A stretch of 64,000 nucleotides of DNA from an uncultured Clostridia bacterium. Lineage in GTDB: Bacteria > Bacillota > Clostridia > UMGS1810. Both the position numbers and the translations under genes were made by a program. This document shows, one piece after another, positions 18,146 through 27,398 of the stretch; position 1 is the first letter of the stretch, and each line of letters opens with the position of its first letter. Where the stretch lies: positions 29,713-93,712 of the forward strand of contig CAKSFP010000008.1 in the NCBI GenBank assembly GCA_934454585.1, in the 5' to 3' direction. A model generated the notes under the pieces. It had not been told where the DNA came from. It worked only from the letters and a program-made list of their open reading frames with translations, and did no database searches.

Positions 18146-18331
18146 GATGTGTTTTTTGCACAAATCTGATTTATGGAGGTTAGTCGTGATGGATTCTGTC
18201 CCTCGAAGTAGACAGTTGAAAATTTGATACCGGAGCGGCAAACCGCATTTTTTATCTACCCCTGCATTTTGCATTTATCGGGCGGATTAGTTTTGGCGCC
18301 CCGAAAATAATGTGAAAGCAGGTGTTTTTTT
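18146..18331 (+). promoter_or_regulatory. Long 5' leader of corA, unclassified
   Basis: About 185 bases lie between promoter and start codon. Visible hairpins include CTGTC/GACAG (near 18200) and GCGG/CCGC followed by ATTTTTT (near 18235-18255). I do not recognise the M-box or another named Mg or Mn riboswitch. Length and structure suggest possible regulation of the transporter. Confidence 0.35.
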
Positions 18332-19264
18332 ATGTTGAAACTTTATCGTACAGACGATACCAAGGTAAACGAGCTTGAGGAGTTTATGCCCGAGTGCTGG
18401 ATAGACCTGTGTGCGCCCACAAAGGCAGAGCTTGACAGAGTTGTAAAAATGACCGGGGTTGACGCAGACTTTCTGCGTGCGTCACTCGACGAAGAAGAGA
18501 GATCGCGTATAGAGACCGAGGACGGTCAGACGCTGATACTCGTGGACACCCCGGTGATCGAGACCGGAGAAAACGGTCATGAGTATATCACCATACCTTT
18601 CGGCATAGTGCTCATGCCCAATTGCATCATCACGGTGTGCCTGAAGGAGGCGCCCATCACCAAGGATTTTTACACAGGCAGAGTGAGAGGGTTCTCCACA
18701 AAAAAATGCAACAGATTCATTTTGCAGCTGCTCTATCGAAATGCGGCAAGATTTTTGTATCATCTGCGCATCATAGACAAGCGCAGCACAGAGCTTGAGA
18801 CAGAGCTGCACAAGTCAATGAAAAACAAAGAGCTCATAGGTATGCTCGGACTGGAAAAGAGCCTTGTGTACTTTTCCACATCGCTAAAGGGCAACGAGGC
18901 GGTGCTTGAAAGACTTCTGCGCATGAGCTTTATACGCAGATATCCGGATGATACGGATTTGCTCGAGGATGTCATCATAGAGAACAAACAGGCAATAGAG
19001 ATGTGTACCATCTACCGGGACATTCTCTCCGGCACGATGGACGCCTTTGCATCGGTTATATCGAACAACCTTAACATTGTCATGAAGATACTCACGCTGA
19101 TAACCATTATCATGACGATACCGACCATAGTCGCAAGCCTGTGGGGCATGAATGTTATGGTCCCCTTTGCGACAAATCCTTTCGGATTTTGGATTGTGAT
19201 CGGCTTTGCGGTTGTCCTCGCTGCAGGAGTTGCAATATTTATGAAGGCAAAAAAAATGTTTTAA
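18332..19264 (+). CDS. corA: CorA-family magnesium/divalent cation transporter
   Basis: Inner-membrane channel of the CorA superfamily; pentameric in known members. The cytosolic N-terminal domain covers about residues 1-245. Two membrane helices sit at the C-terminus, with the family's GMN motif (LWGMNVMVPF) at the end of the first. At 310 residues it is of standard length. The acidic periplasmic loop seen in some members is short here. It is a monocistronic plus-strand gene with its own strong promoter, a long leader and a terminator shared with gltD. Mg2+ is the likely main substrate, but Co2+ or Ni2+ cannot be excluded. Confidence 0.9.
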   Translation: MLKLYRTDDTKVNELEEFMPECWIDLCAPTKAELDRVVKMTGVDADFLRASLDEEERSRIETEDGQTLILVDTPVIETGENGHEYITIPFGIVLMPNCIITVCLKEAPITKDFYTGRVRGFSTKKCNRFILQLLYRNAARFLYHLRIIDKRSTELETELHKSMKNKELIGMLGLEKSLVYFSTSLKGNEAVLERLLRMSFIRRYPDDTDLLEDVIIENKQAIEMCTIYRDILSGTMDAFASVISNNLNIVMKILTLITIIMTIPTIVASLWGMNVMVPFATNPFGFWIVIGFAVVLAAGVAIFMKAKKMF

Positions 19265-19309
19265 CAAAAAACAGATATCATTTTTGTTGAAAAATGATAT
19301 CTGTTTTTT
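19265..19309. terminator. Bidirectional terminator of corA and gltD
   Basis: Long stem AAAAAACAGATATCATTTTT with its complement ending in TTTTTT, placed between the convergent genes. Confidence 0.92.
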
Positions 19310-19324
19310 CTCCTACAATTGCGG

Positions 19325-20803
19325 TTATATCATATTGGTGTAACCCATCAAATACTCATCGACTTCCTTGGAGCACTGCCTTCCCTCGGCAATCGCCCAG
19401 ACAACCAACGACTGTCCGCGGCGGCAATCGCCTGCGGCAAAGATTTTTTCGCTGTCGGCGAAATACTTGCCGTTTGTAGCAACGGCGCCGCGCTCGGTGG
19501 CGTTCACGCCAAAGCTCTTTATTACATAATCGTCGCATCCGACAAACCCGGCTGCTATAAGCAGCAGCTCACAGGGAATTGTCTCCTCGCTGCCGGGCAC
19601 TTCTTTCATGACGCTTCTGCCCGACTTTTTGTCTTTTTCGAACGAGAGTTTAACGGTTTTCACCGCCGAGATGTTTCCGTTATCATCGGAGATTATCTCC
19701 TTGACCGTGGTGGTGTATACGCGCGGATCTGCGCCGAACACCGCTATTGCCTCCTGCTGGCCGTAGTCGGTCTTGCAGACGCGCGGCCATTGCGGCCAGG
19801 GGTTGTTCGCCGCCCTGTCGTCGGGCAATTTCGGCATCATCTCAAGCTGACAAACCGACGCACAACCCTGGCGAATCGCCGTGCCGACACAATCGTTACC
19901 CGTGTCGCCGCCCCCGACTATGACAACATTCTTGCCCGATGCGTTAATCGGCGTCGCCGCTATCTCTCCGACAAGTTCCCTTGTGGCATCACCAAGATAG
20001 TCCACGGCAAAATGCACTCCGCCGCTCTCTCTGCCCGGCACTTTGAGATCTCTCGGCTTTTTGGAGCCGCAGCAGAGCACTATTGCGTCAAACTCTTTTT
20101 CAAGCGTTCTTGCCTTGACATCCTTGCCGACATCGGTACTTGTGATGAATTTTATACCCGATTTTTTCATTATGTCTATGCGGCGGCGGATAATTTTTTT
20201 GTCAAGTTTCATGTTTGGTATGCCGTACATAAGCAATCCGCCCGGCTCGGCATCTCTCTCATACACCGTCACATGGTGTCCGCGTGCGTTGAGTCGGTCC
20301 GCAACGGTGAGTCCGGCAGGGCCGGAGCCTATTACCGCAACCTTTTTGCCGCTGCGCACCGCCGGAGCATGAGGTTTGATCCAGCCGTTTTTGTAACCTT
20401 CTTCTATGATGGCAAGCTCGTTCTCGCGCACAGTGACCGAGTCGCCGTTCATGCCGCAGGTGCAAGCCGCCTCGCACAGAGCCGGACAAACCCTGCCCGT
20501 AAACTCAGGGAAATTGTTGCGCTTGAGCAAGCGCGCAAGTGCAAGCTCCCAGTCGCCGTTGTATATCTCGTCATTCCACTCGGGGATGAGGTTGTGCAGC
20601 GGACAGCCGGAGAACATTCCCCCGAACTGCGCTCCCGACTGGCAGAAGGGAACGCCGCAATTCATGCAGCGAGCCGCCTGCTCGCACCGCTTTTCTTTCT
20701 CGAGCGGCGGATGAAATTCATTAAAATTCTTTATCCTGTCTTTCGGTTCGACAGACGGGTTCAGCTCTCTGTCAAACTCCATAAAACCTGTTATTTTTCC
20801 CAT
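19325..20803 (-). CDS. gltD: Glutamate synthase (NADPH) small subunit
   Basis: Supplies electrons from NAD(P)H through FAD and iron-sulfur clusters to the large subunit. The N-terminal Cys-rich region reads CMNCGVPFCQ...GCPLHNLIPEWND and RVCPALCEAACTCG, the two [4Fe-4S] sites. The FAD motif is VAVIGSGPAGLTVADRL. A second nucleotide-binding motif is VVIVGGGDTGNDC, and the C-terminus has FAAGDCRRGQSLVVWAI. At 492 residues it is full length. It follows gltB by 16 bases on the same strand, so the two are cotranscribed. Confidence 0.97.
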   Translation of the reverse strand: MGKITGFMEFDRELNPSVEPKDRIKNFNEFHPPLEKEKRCEQAARCMNCGVPFCQSGAQFGGMFSGCPLHNLIPEWNDEIYNGDWELALARLLKRNNFPEFTGRVCPALCEAACTCGMNGDSVTVRENELAIIEEGYKNGWIKPHAPAVRSGKKVAVIGSGPAGLTVADRLNARGHHVTVYERDAEPGGLLMYGIPNMKLDKKIIRRRIDIMKKSGIKFITSTDVGKDVKARTLEKEFDAIVLCCGSKKPRDLKVPGRESGGVHFAVDYLGDATRELVGEIAATPINASGKNVVIVGGGDTGNDCVGTAIRQGCASVCQLEMMPKLPDDRAANNPWPQWPRVCKTDYGQQEAIAVFGADPRVYTTTVKEIISDDNGNISAVKTVKLSFEKDKKSGRSVMKEVPGSEETIPCELLLIAAGFVGCDDYVIKSFGVNATERGAVATNGKYFADSEKIFAAGDCRRGQSLVVWAIAEGRQCSKEVDEYLMGYTNMI

Positions 20804-20819
20804 GATTGATCAGCCTCCC

Positions 20820-23800
20820 TTACGAATTTCTGATAGAGTAAAACGCATCAAGCTTTGCCTGTTCGTGCGGAATACCCTTTTCTTCAAGCCTGCCTATCGT
20901 TGAAATCATCCGCTGGTAATCGTTCGGAATGATTTTTTTGAACAGCGGCAGATATGCGTCAAAATCCGCAAGGATTTTTTTGCCGAGTTTTGAATCGGTT
21001 GCCGCAACATGATTTTCTATCATGGTTTTGAGTTCCTCAATATCATGTTTCTCGCTGACGGATGACATGCTGACCATCTGCTTGTTGAGTCTGAGATAAA
21101 AATCGTGGTGCTCATCAAGCACATATGCCACACCGCCGCTCATGCCGGCAGCGAAGTTCTTGCCTGTTGCGCCGAGCACGGCAACTCTGCCGCCCGTCAT
21201 GTATTCACAGCCGTGATCTCCGCATCCCTCGGCAACAGCCGTTGCGCCGGAATTACGCACGCAAAATCTTTCTCCGGCAACACCGTTTATATAAGCCTTG
21301 CCCGAGGTAGCGCCATAGAGCGCCACATTGCCGATGATGACATTCTTCTCTGCGTCGAATGCCGAGCCGTTCTGCGGAGAAACAATCAGCTTGCCGCCCG
21401 AGAGCCCCTTGCCGAAGTAGTCGTTACTGTCGCCAAAGAGCCGCAGGGTCATTCCCTTAGGGATGAATGCGCCGAATGACTGACCGCCGCCGCCCGTGCA
21501 GTTCACGGTGTAGGTGTCGTCATCGAGAGCATTGCCGAATTTTTTTGTTATCTCCGAGCCGAGTATGGTGCCGAAAGTTCGGTTTACACCGCAAATCTTC
21601 ACACTTGTCTCATGAGGTTTCTTTTTGTTTATACTGCTATTGAATTCCGGCAACAGCACTGATTCATCGAGAGTTTTTTCAAGCTCAAAGTCATATTTAT
21701 CCTTGGGATCGCAGTGAACCGCGCAGCCGCACTCACCGAGAATCTCGGAGAAATCAAGCGTCTTTGCGTTCTTAACCACGCTGTTTTCCCTCACTTTGAG
21801 CAGATCTGTTCTGCCGACAAGCTCGTCTATCGTGCGCACGCCGAGTTTTGCCATAATCTCGCGCAATTCCTCAGCAATGTACATCATAAAGTTCATGACA
21901 TACTCCGGCTTTCCGCAAAATCTGCGCCGCAGTTCGGGGTTCTGAGTCGCAATGCCGACAGGACAAGTGTCCAGATTGCATACTCTCATCATGACGCAGC
22001 CCATGGAGATGAGCGGAGCGGTGGCAAAGCCGAATTCCTCCGCACCAAGCATGCAGGCAATGGCAACATCTCTGCCGCTCATCAGCTTGCCGTCCGTCTC
22101 CAGGCGCACCCTGGTGCGCAGTCCGCTGCGAACGAGAGTCTGATGTGCCTCGGCAAGACCGAGTTCCCATGGCAGACCGGCATTATGAATGGAGCTTTGC
22201 GGAGCAGCGCCCGTGCCGCCGTCATAGCCGGATATGAGGATAAGCCCCGCGCCCGCCTTCGCCACGCCGGATGCGATTGTGCCGACGCCTGCCTCGGACA
22301 CCAGTTTGACCGAGATGCGTGCGTCTCTGTTTGCATTCTTGAGGTCATATATCAGCTGTGCCAGATCCTCAATGGAGTATATATCGTGGTGCGGCGGAGG
22401 CGAAATGAGCGATACTCCCGGTGTGGAATATCTGTTTTTCGCAATCCAGGGGTAAACCTTGCTGCCGGGCAGATGTCCGCCCTCGCCCGGTTTTGCGCCC
22501 TGAGCCATTTTAATCTGTATTTCATGCGCGCTCACAAGATACTCGCTCGTCACACCGAATCTGCCGGACGCAACCTGTTTTATGGCGCTGTTTTTCTCCG
22601 TGCCGTATCGCGACGGTTCCTCGCCGCCCTCGCCGGAGTTTGACTTGCCGCCGAGACGGTTCATGGCGATTGCCATGCAGGTGTGCGCCTCCTCGGATAT
22701 CGAGCCGTATGACATGGCGCCGGTTTTGAATCTTTTCACTATCTCGGACGCCGGTTCCACCTCGTCAAGCGGTATGCCCCCGTTTTTGTCATAAACCATA
22801 TCGAGAAGTCCGCGCAGAGTGTGGGGTCTGGTTTCGTCGTCAACCATGGCTGTGTATTCCTTAAACCGCTCGTATGAACCCATGTGTGTTGCCTCTCTGA
22901 GAGCAATTATTGTCTGCGGATTGTAGAGGTGATCCTCTGTGCCCTCACCGCTGCGCAGCTTGTGGCTGCCCACGCTGTCAAGAGTGGTGTCAACGCCGAG
23001 TTCAAGCGGATCGAAAGCATGGCTGTGTCTCCACTCCACGCCGTCGTTTATCTCCTTGAGCCCTATTCCCTCAACCGGACTTACAGTGTTTGTGAAGTAT
23101 TCGTCAATGACCGTCTTGCTTATGCCGACAGCCTCAAAAATCTGTGCCGACTGATAGGACTGCAATGTGGATATACCCATCTTTGACGCAATCTTCACTA
23201 TGCCGTGGAGTATGGCGTTGTTGTAGTCGGATATTGCCGTGTGATAGTCCTTGTCGAGCCTGTTGATATCAATAAGCTCCGCTATGCACTCCTGTGCGAG
23301 ATACGGATTAACCGCACGCGCGCCGTAGCCGAGAAGTGTGGCAAAGTGGTGCACATCGCGCGGCTCTGCGCTCTCTAAGATAATCGACACCGCAGTGCGC
23401 TTTTTGGTGCGGATGAGGTACTGCTCCATAGCCGACACCGCAAGCAGCGACGGTATGGCAACATGGTTCTCGTCCACGCCCCTGTCGGAGAGGATAAGAA
23501 TGTTCGAGCCGTTGCGATACGCTCTGTCGCAATCTACAAAGAGCCTGTCAAGCGCCTTTTCGAGCGAAGTATTTTTATAATAGAGCAGAGATATTGTCTC
23601 CGTCTTAAATCCCTTTTTCTTCATGTTCCTGATTTTCATCAGGTCAACACTGGTGAGAATCGGGTTGTTGATTTTGAGCACACGACAGTTCTTCGGCTCC
23701 TCAACAAGCAGATTACCGTCCGAACCAACATACACCGTTGTGTCCGTGACAACTTCCTCTCTGAGAGCGTCGATAGGCGGGTTGGTAACCTGAGCAAACA

Positions 23801-25346
23801 GCTGCTTGAAGTAGTCAAAAAGCGGTCTGTGTTTCTGCGAGAGCACCGCAAGGGGCACATCGCATCCCATGGACGCAGTTGCTTCGTTGCCCGTCTTTGC
23901 CATGGGCAGAATCGAGTTGATAATCTCCTCATAGGTGTATCCGAAAGCCTTGTACAGCTTGTCGCGCTCTTCCTGGGAATAATGCGGAACTTTTTTGTTC
24001 GGCACAGGCAGATCGGAGAGTCTTACAAGCTCGGAGTCGAGCCACTCACCGTATGGCTGACGGTGCGCATAGTATTCCTTGCATTCCTCATCGGAGATAA
24101 CCTTCTTTGCCACGGTGTCCACAAGCAGCATTTTGCCCGGACGCAGACGCGACTTAAGAACGATATTCTCCGGCGCAATATCAAGTACGCCCACTTCTGA
24201 CGAGAGGATGAGTTTTCTGTCTTTTGTTATATAATATCTTGCCGGGCGCAGACCGTTTCTGTCGAGAACAGCACCCATGATGTCTCCGTCGGAGAAAAGT
24301 ATCGCCGCCGGTCCGTCCCATGGTTCCATCATTGTGGCATAGTATCTGTAAAGATCGCGTTTTTCCCTGCTGATGTTGGGGTCATTCTTCCACGGCTCGG
24401 GTATGGTCATCATAACAGCGAGCGGCAGCGGAATGCCGTTCATTACAAGAAATTCAAGAGTGTTGTCAAGCATAGCCGAATCCGAACCCGACTTTGCTAT
24501 GACGGGCAGCACCTTGTCTATGTCGTCCGCAAGGTAGGGCGAGCTCATAGTTTCCTCTCTGGCAAGCATACGGTCGGCATTGCCGCGGATAGTATTTATC
24601 TCACCGTTGTGCAGAATAAATCTGTTCGGGTGCGCCCTCTCCCAACTCGGGGTGGTGTTGGTGGAAAATCTGGAGTGCACCATGGCTATGGCACTGCAAT
24701 AATCTTCATTGTACAAATCCGCATAGAATCTGCGAAGCTGATTTACAAGGAACATTCCCTTGTACACAATGGTGCGCGACGAGAGCGACACCACATACGA
24801 ATCCTCGTTGCTCTGCTCAAACACACGGCGGATAACATAGAGTTTGCGGTCAAAATCGAGTCCCTTGGCAATCTTCCCGGGGCGTTCCACAAAACACTGC
24901 ACTATGGCAGGCATGGAGCTGCGCGCCGTTTCACCCAGGATTTCGGGGCTTATGTCAACCTCGCGCCAGCCGAGGAACTTCACACCCTCTTTTGCGCAGA
25001 TTACTTCAAACATCTTCTGTGCCTGCCTGCGTGCAAGAGTGCTCTGCGGCAGGAAGAACATTCCCACGCCGTAGTCGCGCTCTCCGCCGATCTCTATTCC
25101 TTCTTTTTTGCAAAGCTTTGAAAAAAAGCTGTGCGATATCTGCAGCATTATGCCGACTCCGTCACCGGTTTCGCCCGTGGCGTCCTTGCCGGCGCGGTGT
25201 TCCAGGCGCTCCACTATGGAAAGTGCGTCCTCCACAACGGAGTGCGACTTCACGCCGTCTATGCTTATGACGGCGCCTATTCCGCAGGCGTCGTGTTCAA
25301 AATCGGAACGATATAATGTCTTTTGTTGATTATTATCCATATCCAT
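20820..25346 (-). CDS. gltB: Glutamate synthase large subunit
   Basis: Transfers the amide of glutamine to 2-oxoglutarate to make two glutamates. The class II amidotransferase nucleophile is Cys21 in HDACGIGAV, so the N-terminus is removed to expose it. The central and FMN-binding domains include GYDGGTGAAP. The [3Fe-4S] cysteines lie in CVMMRVCNLDTCPVG. The C-terminal GXGXG beta-helix repeats are present (GDHGCEYMTGGRV). At 1508 residues it is of normal length. AAAGGA sits four bases before ATG 25346; a second ATG two codons later is also possible. The promoter is upstream at 25.43 kb. Confidence 0.97.
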   Translation of the reverse strand: MDMDNNQQKTLYRSDFEHDACGIGAVISIDGVKSHSVVEDALSIVERLEHRAGKDATGETGDGVGIMLQISHSFFSKLCKKEGIEIGGERDYGVGMFFLPQSTLARRQAQKMFEVICAKEGVKFLGWREVDISPEILGETARSSMPAIVQCFVERPGKIAKGLDFDRKLYVIRRVFEQSNEDSYVVSLSSRTIVYKGMFLVNQLRRFYADLYNEDYCSAIAMVHSRFSTNTTPSWERAHPNRFILHNGEINTIRGNADRMLAREETMSSPYLADDIDKVLPVIAKSGSDSAMLDNTLEFLVMNGIPLPLAVMMTIPEPWKNDPNISREKRDLYRYYATMMEPWDGPAAILFSDGDIMGAVLDRNGLRPARYYITKDRKLILSSEVGVLDIAPENIVLKSRLRPGKMLLVDTVAKKVISDEECKEYYAHRQPYGEWLDSELVRLSDLPVPNKKVPHYSQEERDKLYKAFGYTYEEIINSILPMAKTGNEATASMGCDVPLAVLSQKHRPLFDYFKQLFAQVTNPPIDALREEVVTDTTVYVGSDGNLLVEEPKNCRVLKINNPILTSVDLMKIRNMKKKGFKTETISLLYYKNTSLEKALDRLFVDCDRAYRNGSNILILSDRGVDENHVAIPSLLAVSAMEQYLIRTKKRTAVSIILESAEPRDVHHFATLLGYGARAVNPYLAQECIAELIDINRLDKDYHTAISDYNNAILHGIVKIASKMGISTLQSYQSAQIFEAVGISKTVIDEYFTNTVSPVEGIGLKEINDGVEWRHSHAFDPLELGVDTTLDSVGSHKLRSGEGTEDHLYNPQTIIALREATHMGSYERFKEYTAMVDDETRPHTLRGLLDMVYDKNGGIPLDEVEPASEIVKRFKTGAMSYGSISEEAHTCMAIAMNRLGGKSNSGEGGEEPSRYGTEKNSAIKQVASGRFGVTSEYLVSAHEIQIKMAQGAKPGEGGHLPGSKVYPWIAKNRYSTPGVSLISPPPHHDIYSIEDLAQLIYDLKNANRDARISVKLVSEAGVGTIASGVAKAGAGLILISGYDGGTGAAPQSSIHNAGLPWELGLAEAHQTLVRSGLRTRVRLETDGKLMSGRDVAIACMLGAEEFGFATAPLISMGCVMMRVCNLDTCPVGIATQNPELRRRFCGKPEYVMNFMMYIAEELREIMAKLGVRTIDELVGRTDLLKVRENSVVKNAKTLDFSEILGECGCAVHCDPKDKYDFELEKTLDESVLLPEFNSSINKKKPHETSVKICGVNRTFGTILGSEITKKFGNALDDDTYTVNCTGGGGQSFGAFIPKGMTLRLFGDSNDYFGKGLSGGKLIVSPQNGSAFDAEKNVIIGNVALYGATSGKAYINGVAGERFCVRNSGATAVAEGCGDHGCEYMTGGRVAVLGATGKNFAAGMSGGVAYVLDEHHDFYLRLNKQMVSMSSVSEKHDIEELKTMIENHVAATDSKLGKKILADFDAYLPLFKKIIPNDYQRMISTIGRLEEKGIPHEQAKLDAFYSIRNS

Positions 25347-25427
25347 TTTTCCTTTCTGATATGATGCTTTATTGGCACAAAGCCGCCGTTGTTCAAAACG
25401 GCGGTGTGCCGACCCGAAGATAATTAT

Positions 25428-25456
25428 ATGATACTATGACAGTGTCTTCAAGTCAA
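25428..25456 (-). promoter_or_regulatory. Promoter of gltB-gltD
   Basis: TTGACT (25451-25456), 17-base spacer, TATCAT (25428-25433) on the minus strand. The leader carries a CCGCCGTT/AACGGCGG hairpin with a six-base loop (about 25382-25403). Confidence 0.72.
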
Positions 25457-25526
25457 TATTTTTTTGTATTTTTCGCAGCGGTCACGGACCGTTCCCTACA
25501 CTCTGTTATGCGAAAAACTTTCGTCA

Positions 25527-25617
25527 AAGGCGAGGGACATATGTTGTGTGTCAGCGAGATCCATAGCACCGTCAGGTTGCGTGTCGAGCAGACACATAAC
25601 ATATGCCGCGAGCCGAT
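25527..25617. repeat. Long inverted repeat (family R, copy B)
   Basis: GGGACATATGTTGTGTGTC is mirrored by GACACATAACATATGCC. The inner segment includes GAGATCCATAGC and GTGTCGAGCAGA, shared with the copy at 49.94 kb. Confidence 0.78.
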
Positions 25618-25643
25618 GTACAAACCTCTTTTACAACCCCTCA

Positions 25644-25702
25644 GGCATTATGTTTGATTTTGAAAGATCAAACATAATGCCGCTCCCCTTGCACAGGGGA
25701 GC
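25644..25702. repeat. Two adjacent perfect hairpins
   Basis: A 15-bp perfect stem (GGCATTATGTTTGAT and its complement, eight-base loop) is followed at once by GCTCCCC/GGGGAGC. No gene lies in this 448-bp asnB-gltB gap. Confidence 0.7.
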
Positions 25703-25735
25703 CTCACGCACGAGCAAAACTTGAGCAGAGGCAAT

Positions 25736-25785
25736 GGGTGTGTATTTTATTTTGAGCGAGCCAAAATAAAAATATATGCCCCCGA
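25736..25785. repeat. Inverted repeat after asnB (family R-like, copy D)
   Basis: GTATTTTATTTTG and its mirror AAAATAAAAATATA around GAGCGAGCC, as in the copy near dgt. It begins about ten bases past the asnB stop and may act as its terminator. Confidence 0.6.
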
Positions 25786-25794
25786 TACACAATC

Positions 25795-27378
25795 TTATTT
25801 ACCGCTGTCGCCGTAGTTGGAGAGGATTCTTGCGGACGGGTCGTTCACATCGCAGCCCTCCCACGACTTGTTCGGCATCCAGAAATCTTTTATCATGTGT
25901 GCCTGACCGGGATAGAATTTCTCAAAAAGTTCTCTGTAAAGCAACGATTCCTTTGTGAACGGCTTGGCGAATGTGTATTTTTCACTCAGCGTTGCAAAAT
26001 CCTCATCGGTATATCTTTGCGCCGCATATTCTTTTAGGTCGTCCACCATGGAGTGACCCACGGCATCGCTGAACGCAGCCTTTTCTCTCATGAGGATGTC
26101 GTGCGGCAGCCAGTCGCCCTCAAAAGCGTGGCGCAGCAGATATTTTCCCTTGCCGTACCTGTTCATCTTAATCTCCGGGTCAAGGCTCATTACATAATGC
26201 ACAAAGTCCAAATCACCGAAGGGCACCCTCGCCTCGAGCGAGTTTACCGATATGCACCTGTCGGCGCGAAGCACATCGTACATATGCAGCTCTCTGACCC
26301 TCTTTTGCGCCTCTGCCTGAAACTGCGCAGCATTCGGGGCAAAATCGGTGTATTTGTAACCGAAAATCTCGTCCGATATTTCTCCCGTGAGGATAACCCT
26401 CAGATCGGTGTTCTCGTGAATGTATTTGCACACGAGATACATTCCTATGGACGCGCGTATTGTGGTGATGTCGTATGTGCCGAGCAGCGCCACAACATCG
26501 GGCAGCGCGGCGATGACATCATCTCTCGATATGATAACCTCTGTGTGGTCTGCACCGATGTAATCGGCAACCTCGCGAGCGTATTTGAGATCTATCGCAT
26601 CGATATCCATGCCTATGGCAAAGGTTTTAATCGGCTTGTCTGACAGCTTTGCGGCAACGGAGCACACGAGCGAGGAGTCGAGTCCGCCCGAGAGCAGAAA
26701 TCCGACGGGCGCATCTGCGTCCAGTCTCTTTTTTATGCCGCAAAGAAGTTTTTCCCTGATGTTTGCGCAAGCTGTCTCCACATCGTCCGTGCAAACCCTG
26801 TCTACAGCGGCAATGTCGCGGTAGCAGACAAACTCTCCGTCTTTGTAATAATGTCCGGGCGGAAACGGCTTGATGTCATCACATATCGTGACGAGATTTT
26901 TCGGTTCGCTGGCAAATACCACGCCGCCGTCTGCGGTGTAGCCGTAGTACAGCGGTCTGATGCCTATCGGATCACGGGCGGCGATGCATGAATCTGTGTC
27001 GCCGTCATATATGATAAGCGCAAACTCAGCATCGAGTTTTTCAAACATCTCCGTGCCGTATTCCTTGTAGAGCGGAAGCAATATTTCGCAATCCGAGCCG
27101 CTGACAAACCGATAACCCTTATTTATGAGTTCCTCTTTAAGTGGGCGGAAACCGTATATTTCGCCGTTGCAGACCAAATTTCGGTTGTCCAGGGAGAACG
27201 GCTGCATGCCGCTCTCCTCAAGCCCCATTATCGAAAGTCTGTGAAATCCCATGAAATTGTTGCCGGGCAGATTAATCATTCTCGACATATCGGGGCCTCT
27301 CGATATGGTTTTATCAAAACCTGTACGAAACTCTTTTTCTGTTATCATGCTGCCGAAACAGCCCATAATTGAACACAT
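25795..27378 (-). CDS. asnB: Asparagine synthase (glutamine-hydrolysing)
   Basis: Makes asparagine from aspartate, ATP and glutamine. Cys2 (MCSIMGCF) is the amidotransferase nucleophile after Met removal. RLSIMG and NGEIYGF belong to the glutaminase domain. The synthetase domain has the PP-loop FLLSGGLDSSLVCSVAAK. At 527 residues it matches the AsnB family. GAGGAG lies seven bases before the ATG. It follows amt by 20 bases, so glnN-amt-asnB look like one nitrogen-assimilation transcript. Confidence 0.95.
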   Translation of the reverse strand: MCSIMGCFGSMITEKEFRTGFDKTISRGPDMSRMINLPGNNFMGFHRLSIMGLEESGMQPFSLDNRNLVCNGEIYGFRPLKEELINKGYRFVSGSDCEILLPLYKEYGTEMFEKLDAEFALIIYDGDTDSCIAARDPIGIRPLYYGYTADGGVVFASEPKNLVTICDDIKPFPPGHYYKDGEFVCYRDIAAVDRVCTDDVETACANIREKLLCGIKKRLDADAPVGFLLSGGLDSSLVCSVAAKLSDKPIKTFAIGMDIDAIDLKYAREVADYIGADHTEVIISRDDVIAALPDVVALLGTYDITTIRASIGMYLVCKYIHENTDLRVILTGEISDEIFGYKYTDFAPNAAQFQAEAQKRVRELHMYDVLRADRCISVNSLEARVPFGDLDFVHYVMSLDPEIKMNRYGKGKYLLRHAFEGDWLPHDILMREKAAFSDAVGHSMVDDLKEYAAQRYTDEDFATLSEKYTFAKPFTKESLLYRELFEKFYPGQAHMIKDFWMPNKSWEGCDVNDPSARILSNYGDSGK

Positions 27379-27398
27379 ATGCTTACTCCTCTTTCTGA

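Noticed and set aside
18146..18331. M-box or yybP-ykoY riboswitch upstream of corA
   Set aside because: Neither consensus could be matched by eye; reported as an unclassified leader instead.
19319..20809. 496-codon plus-strand frame
   Set aside because: Exactly opposite gltD, whose domains are unmistakable; the frame has no recognisable motif.
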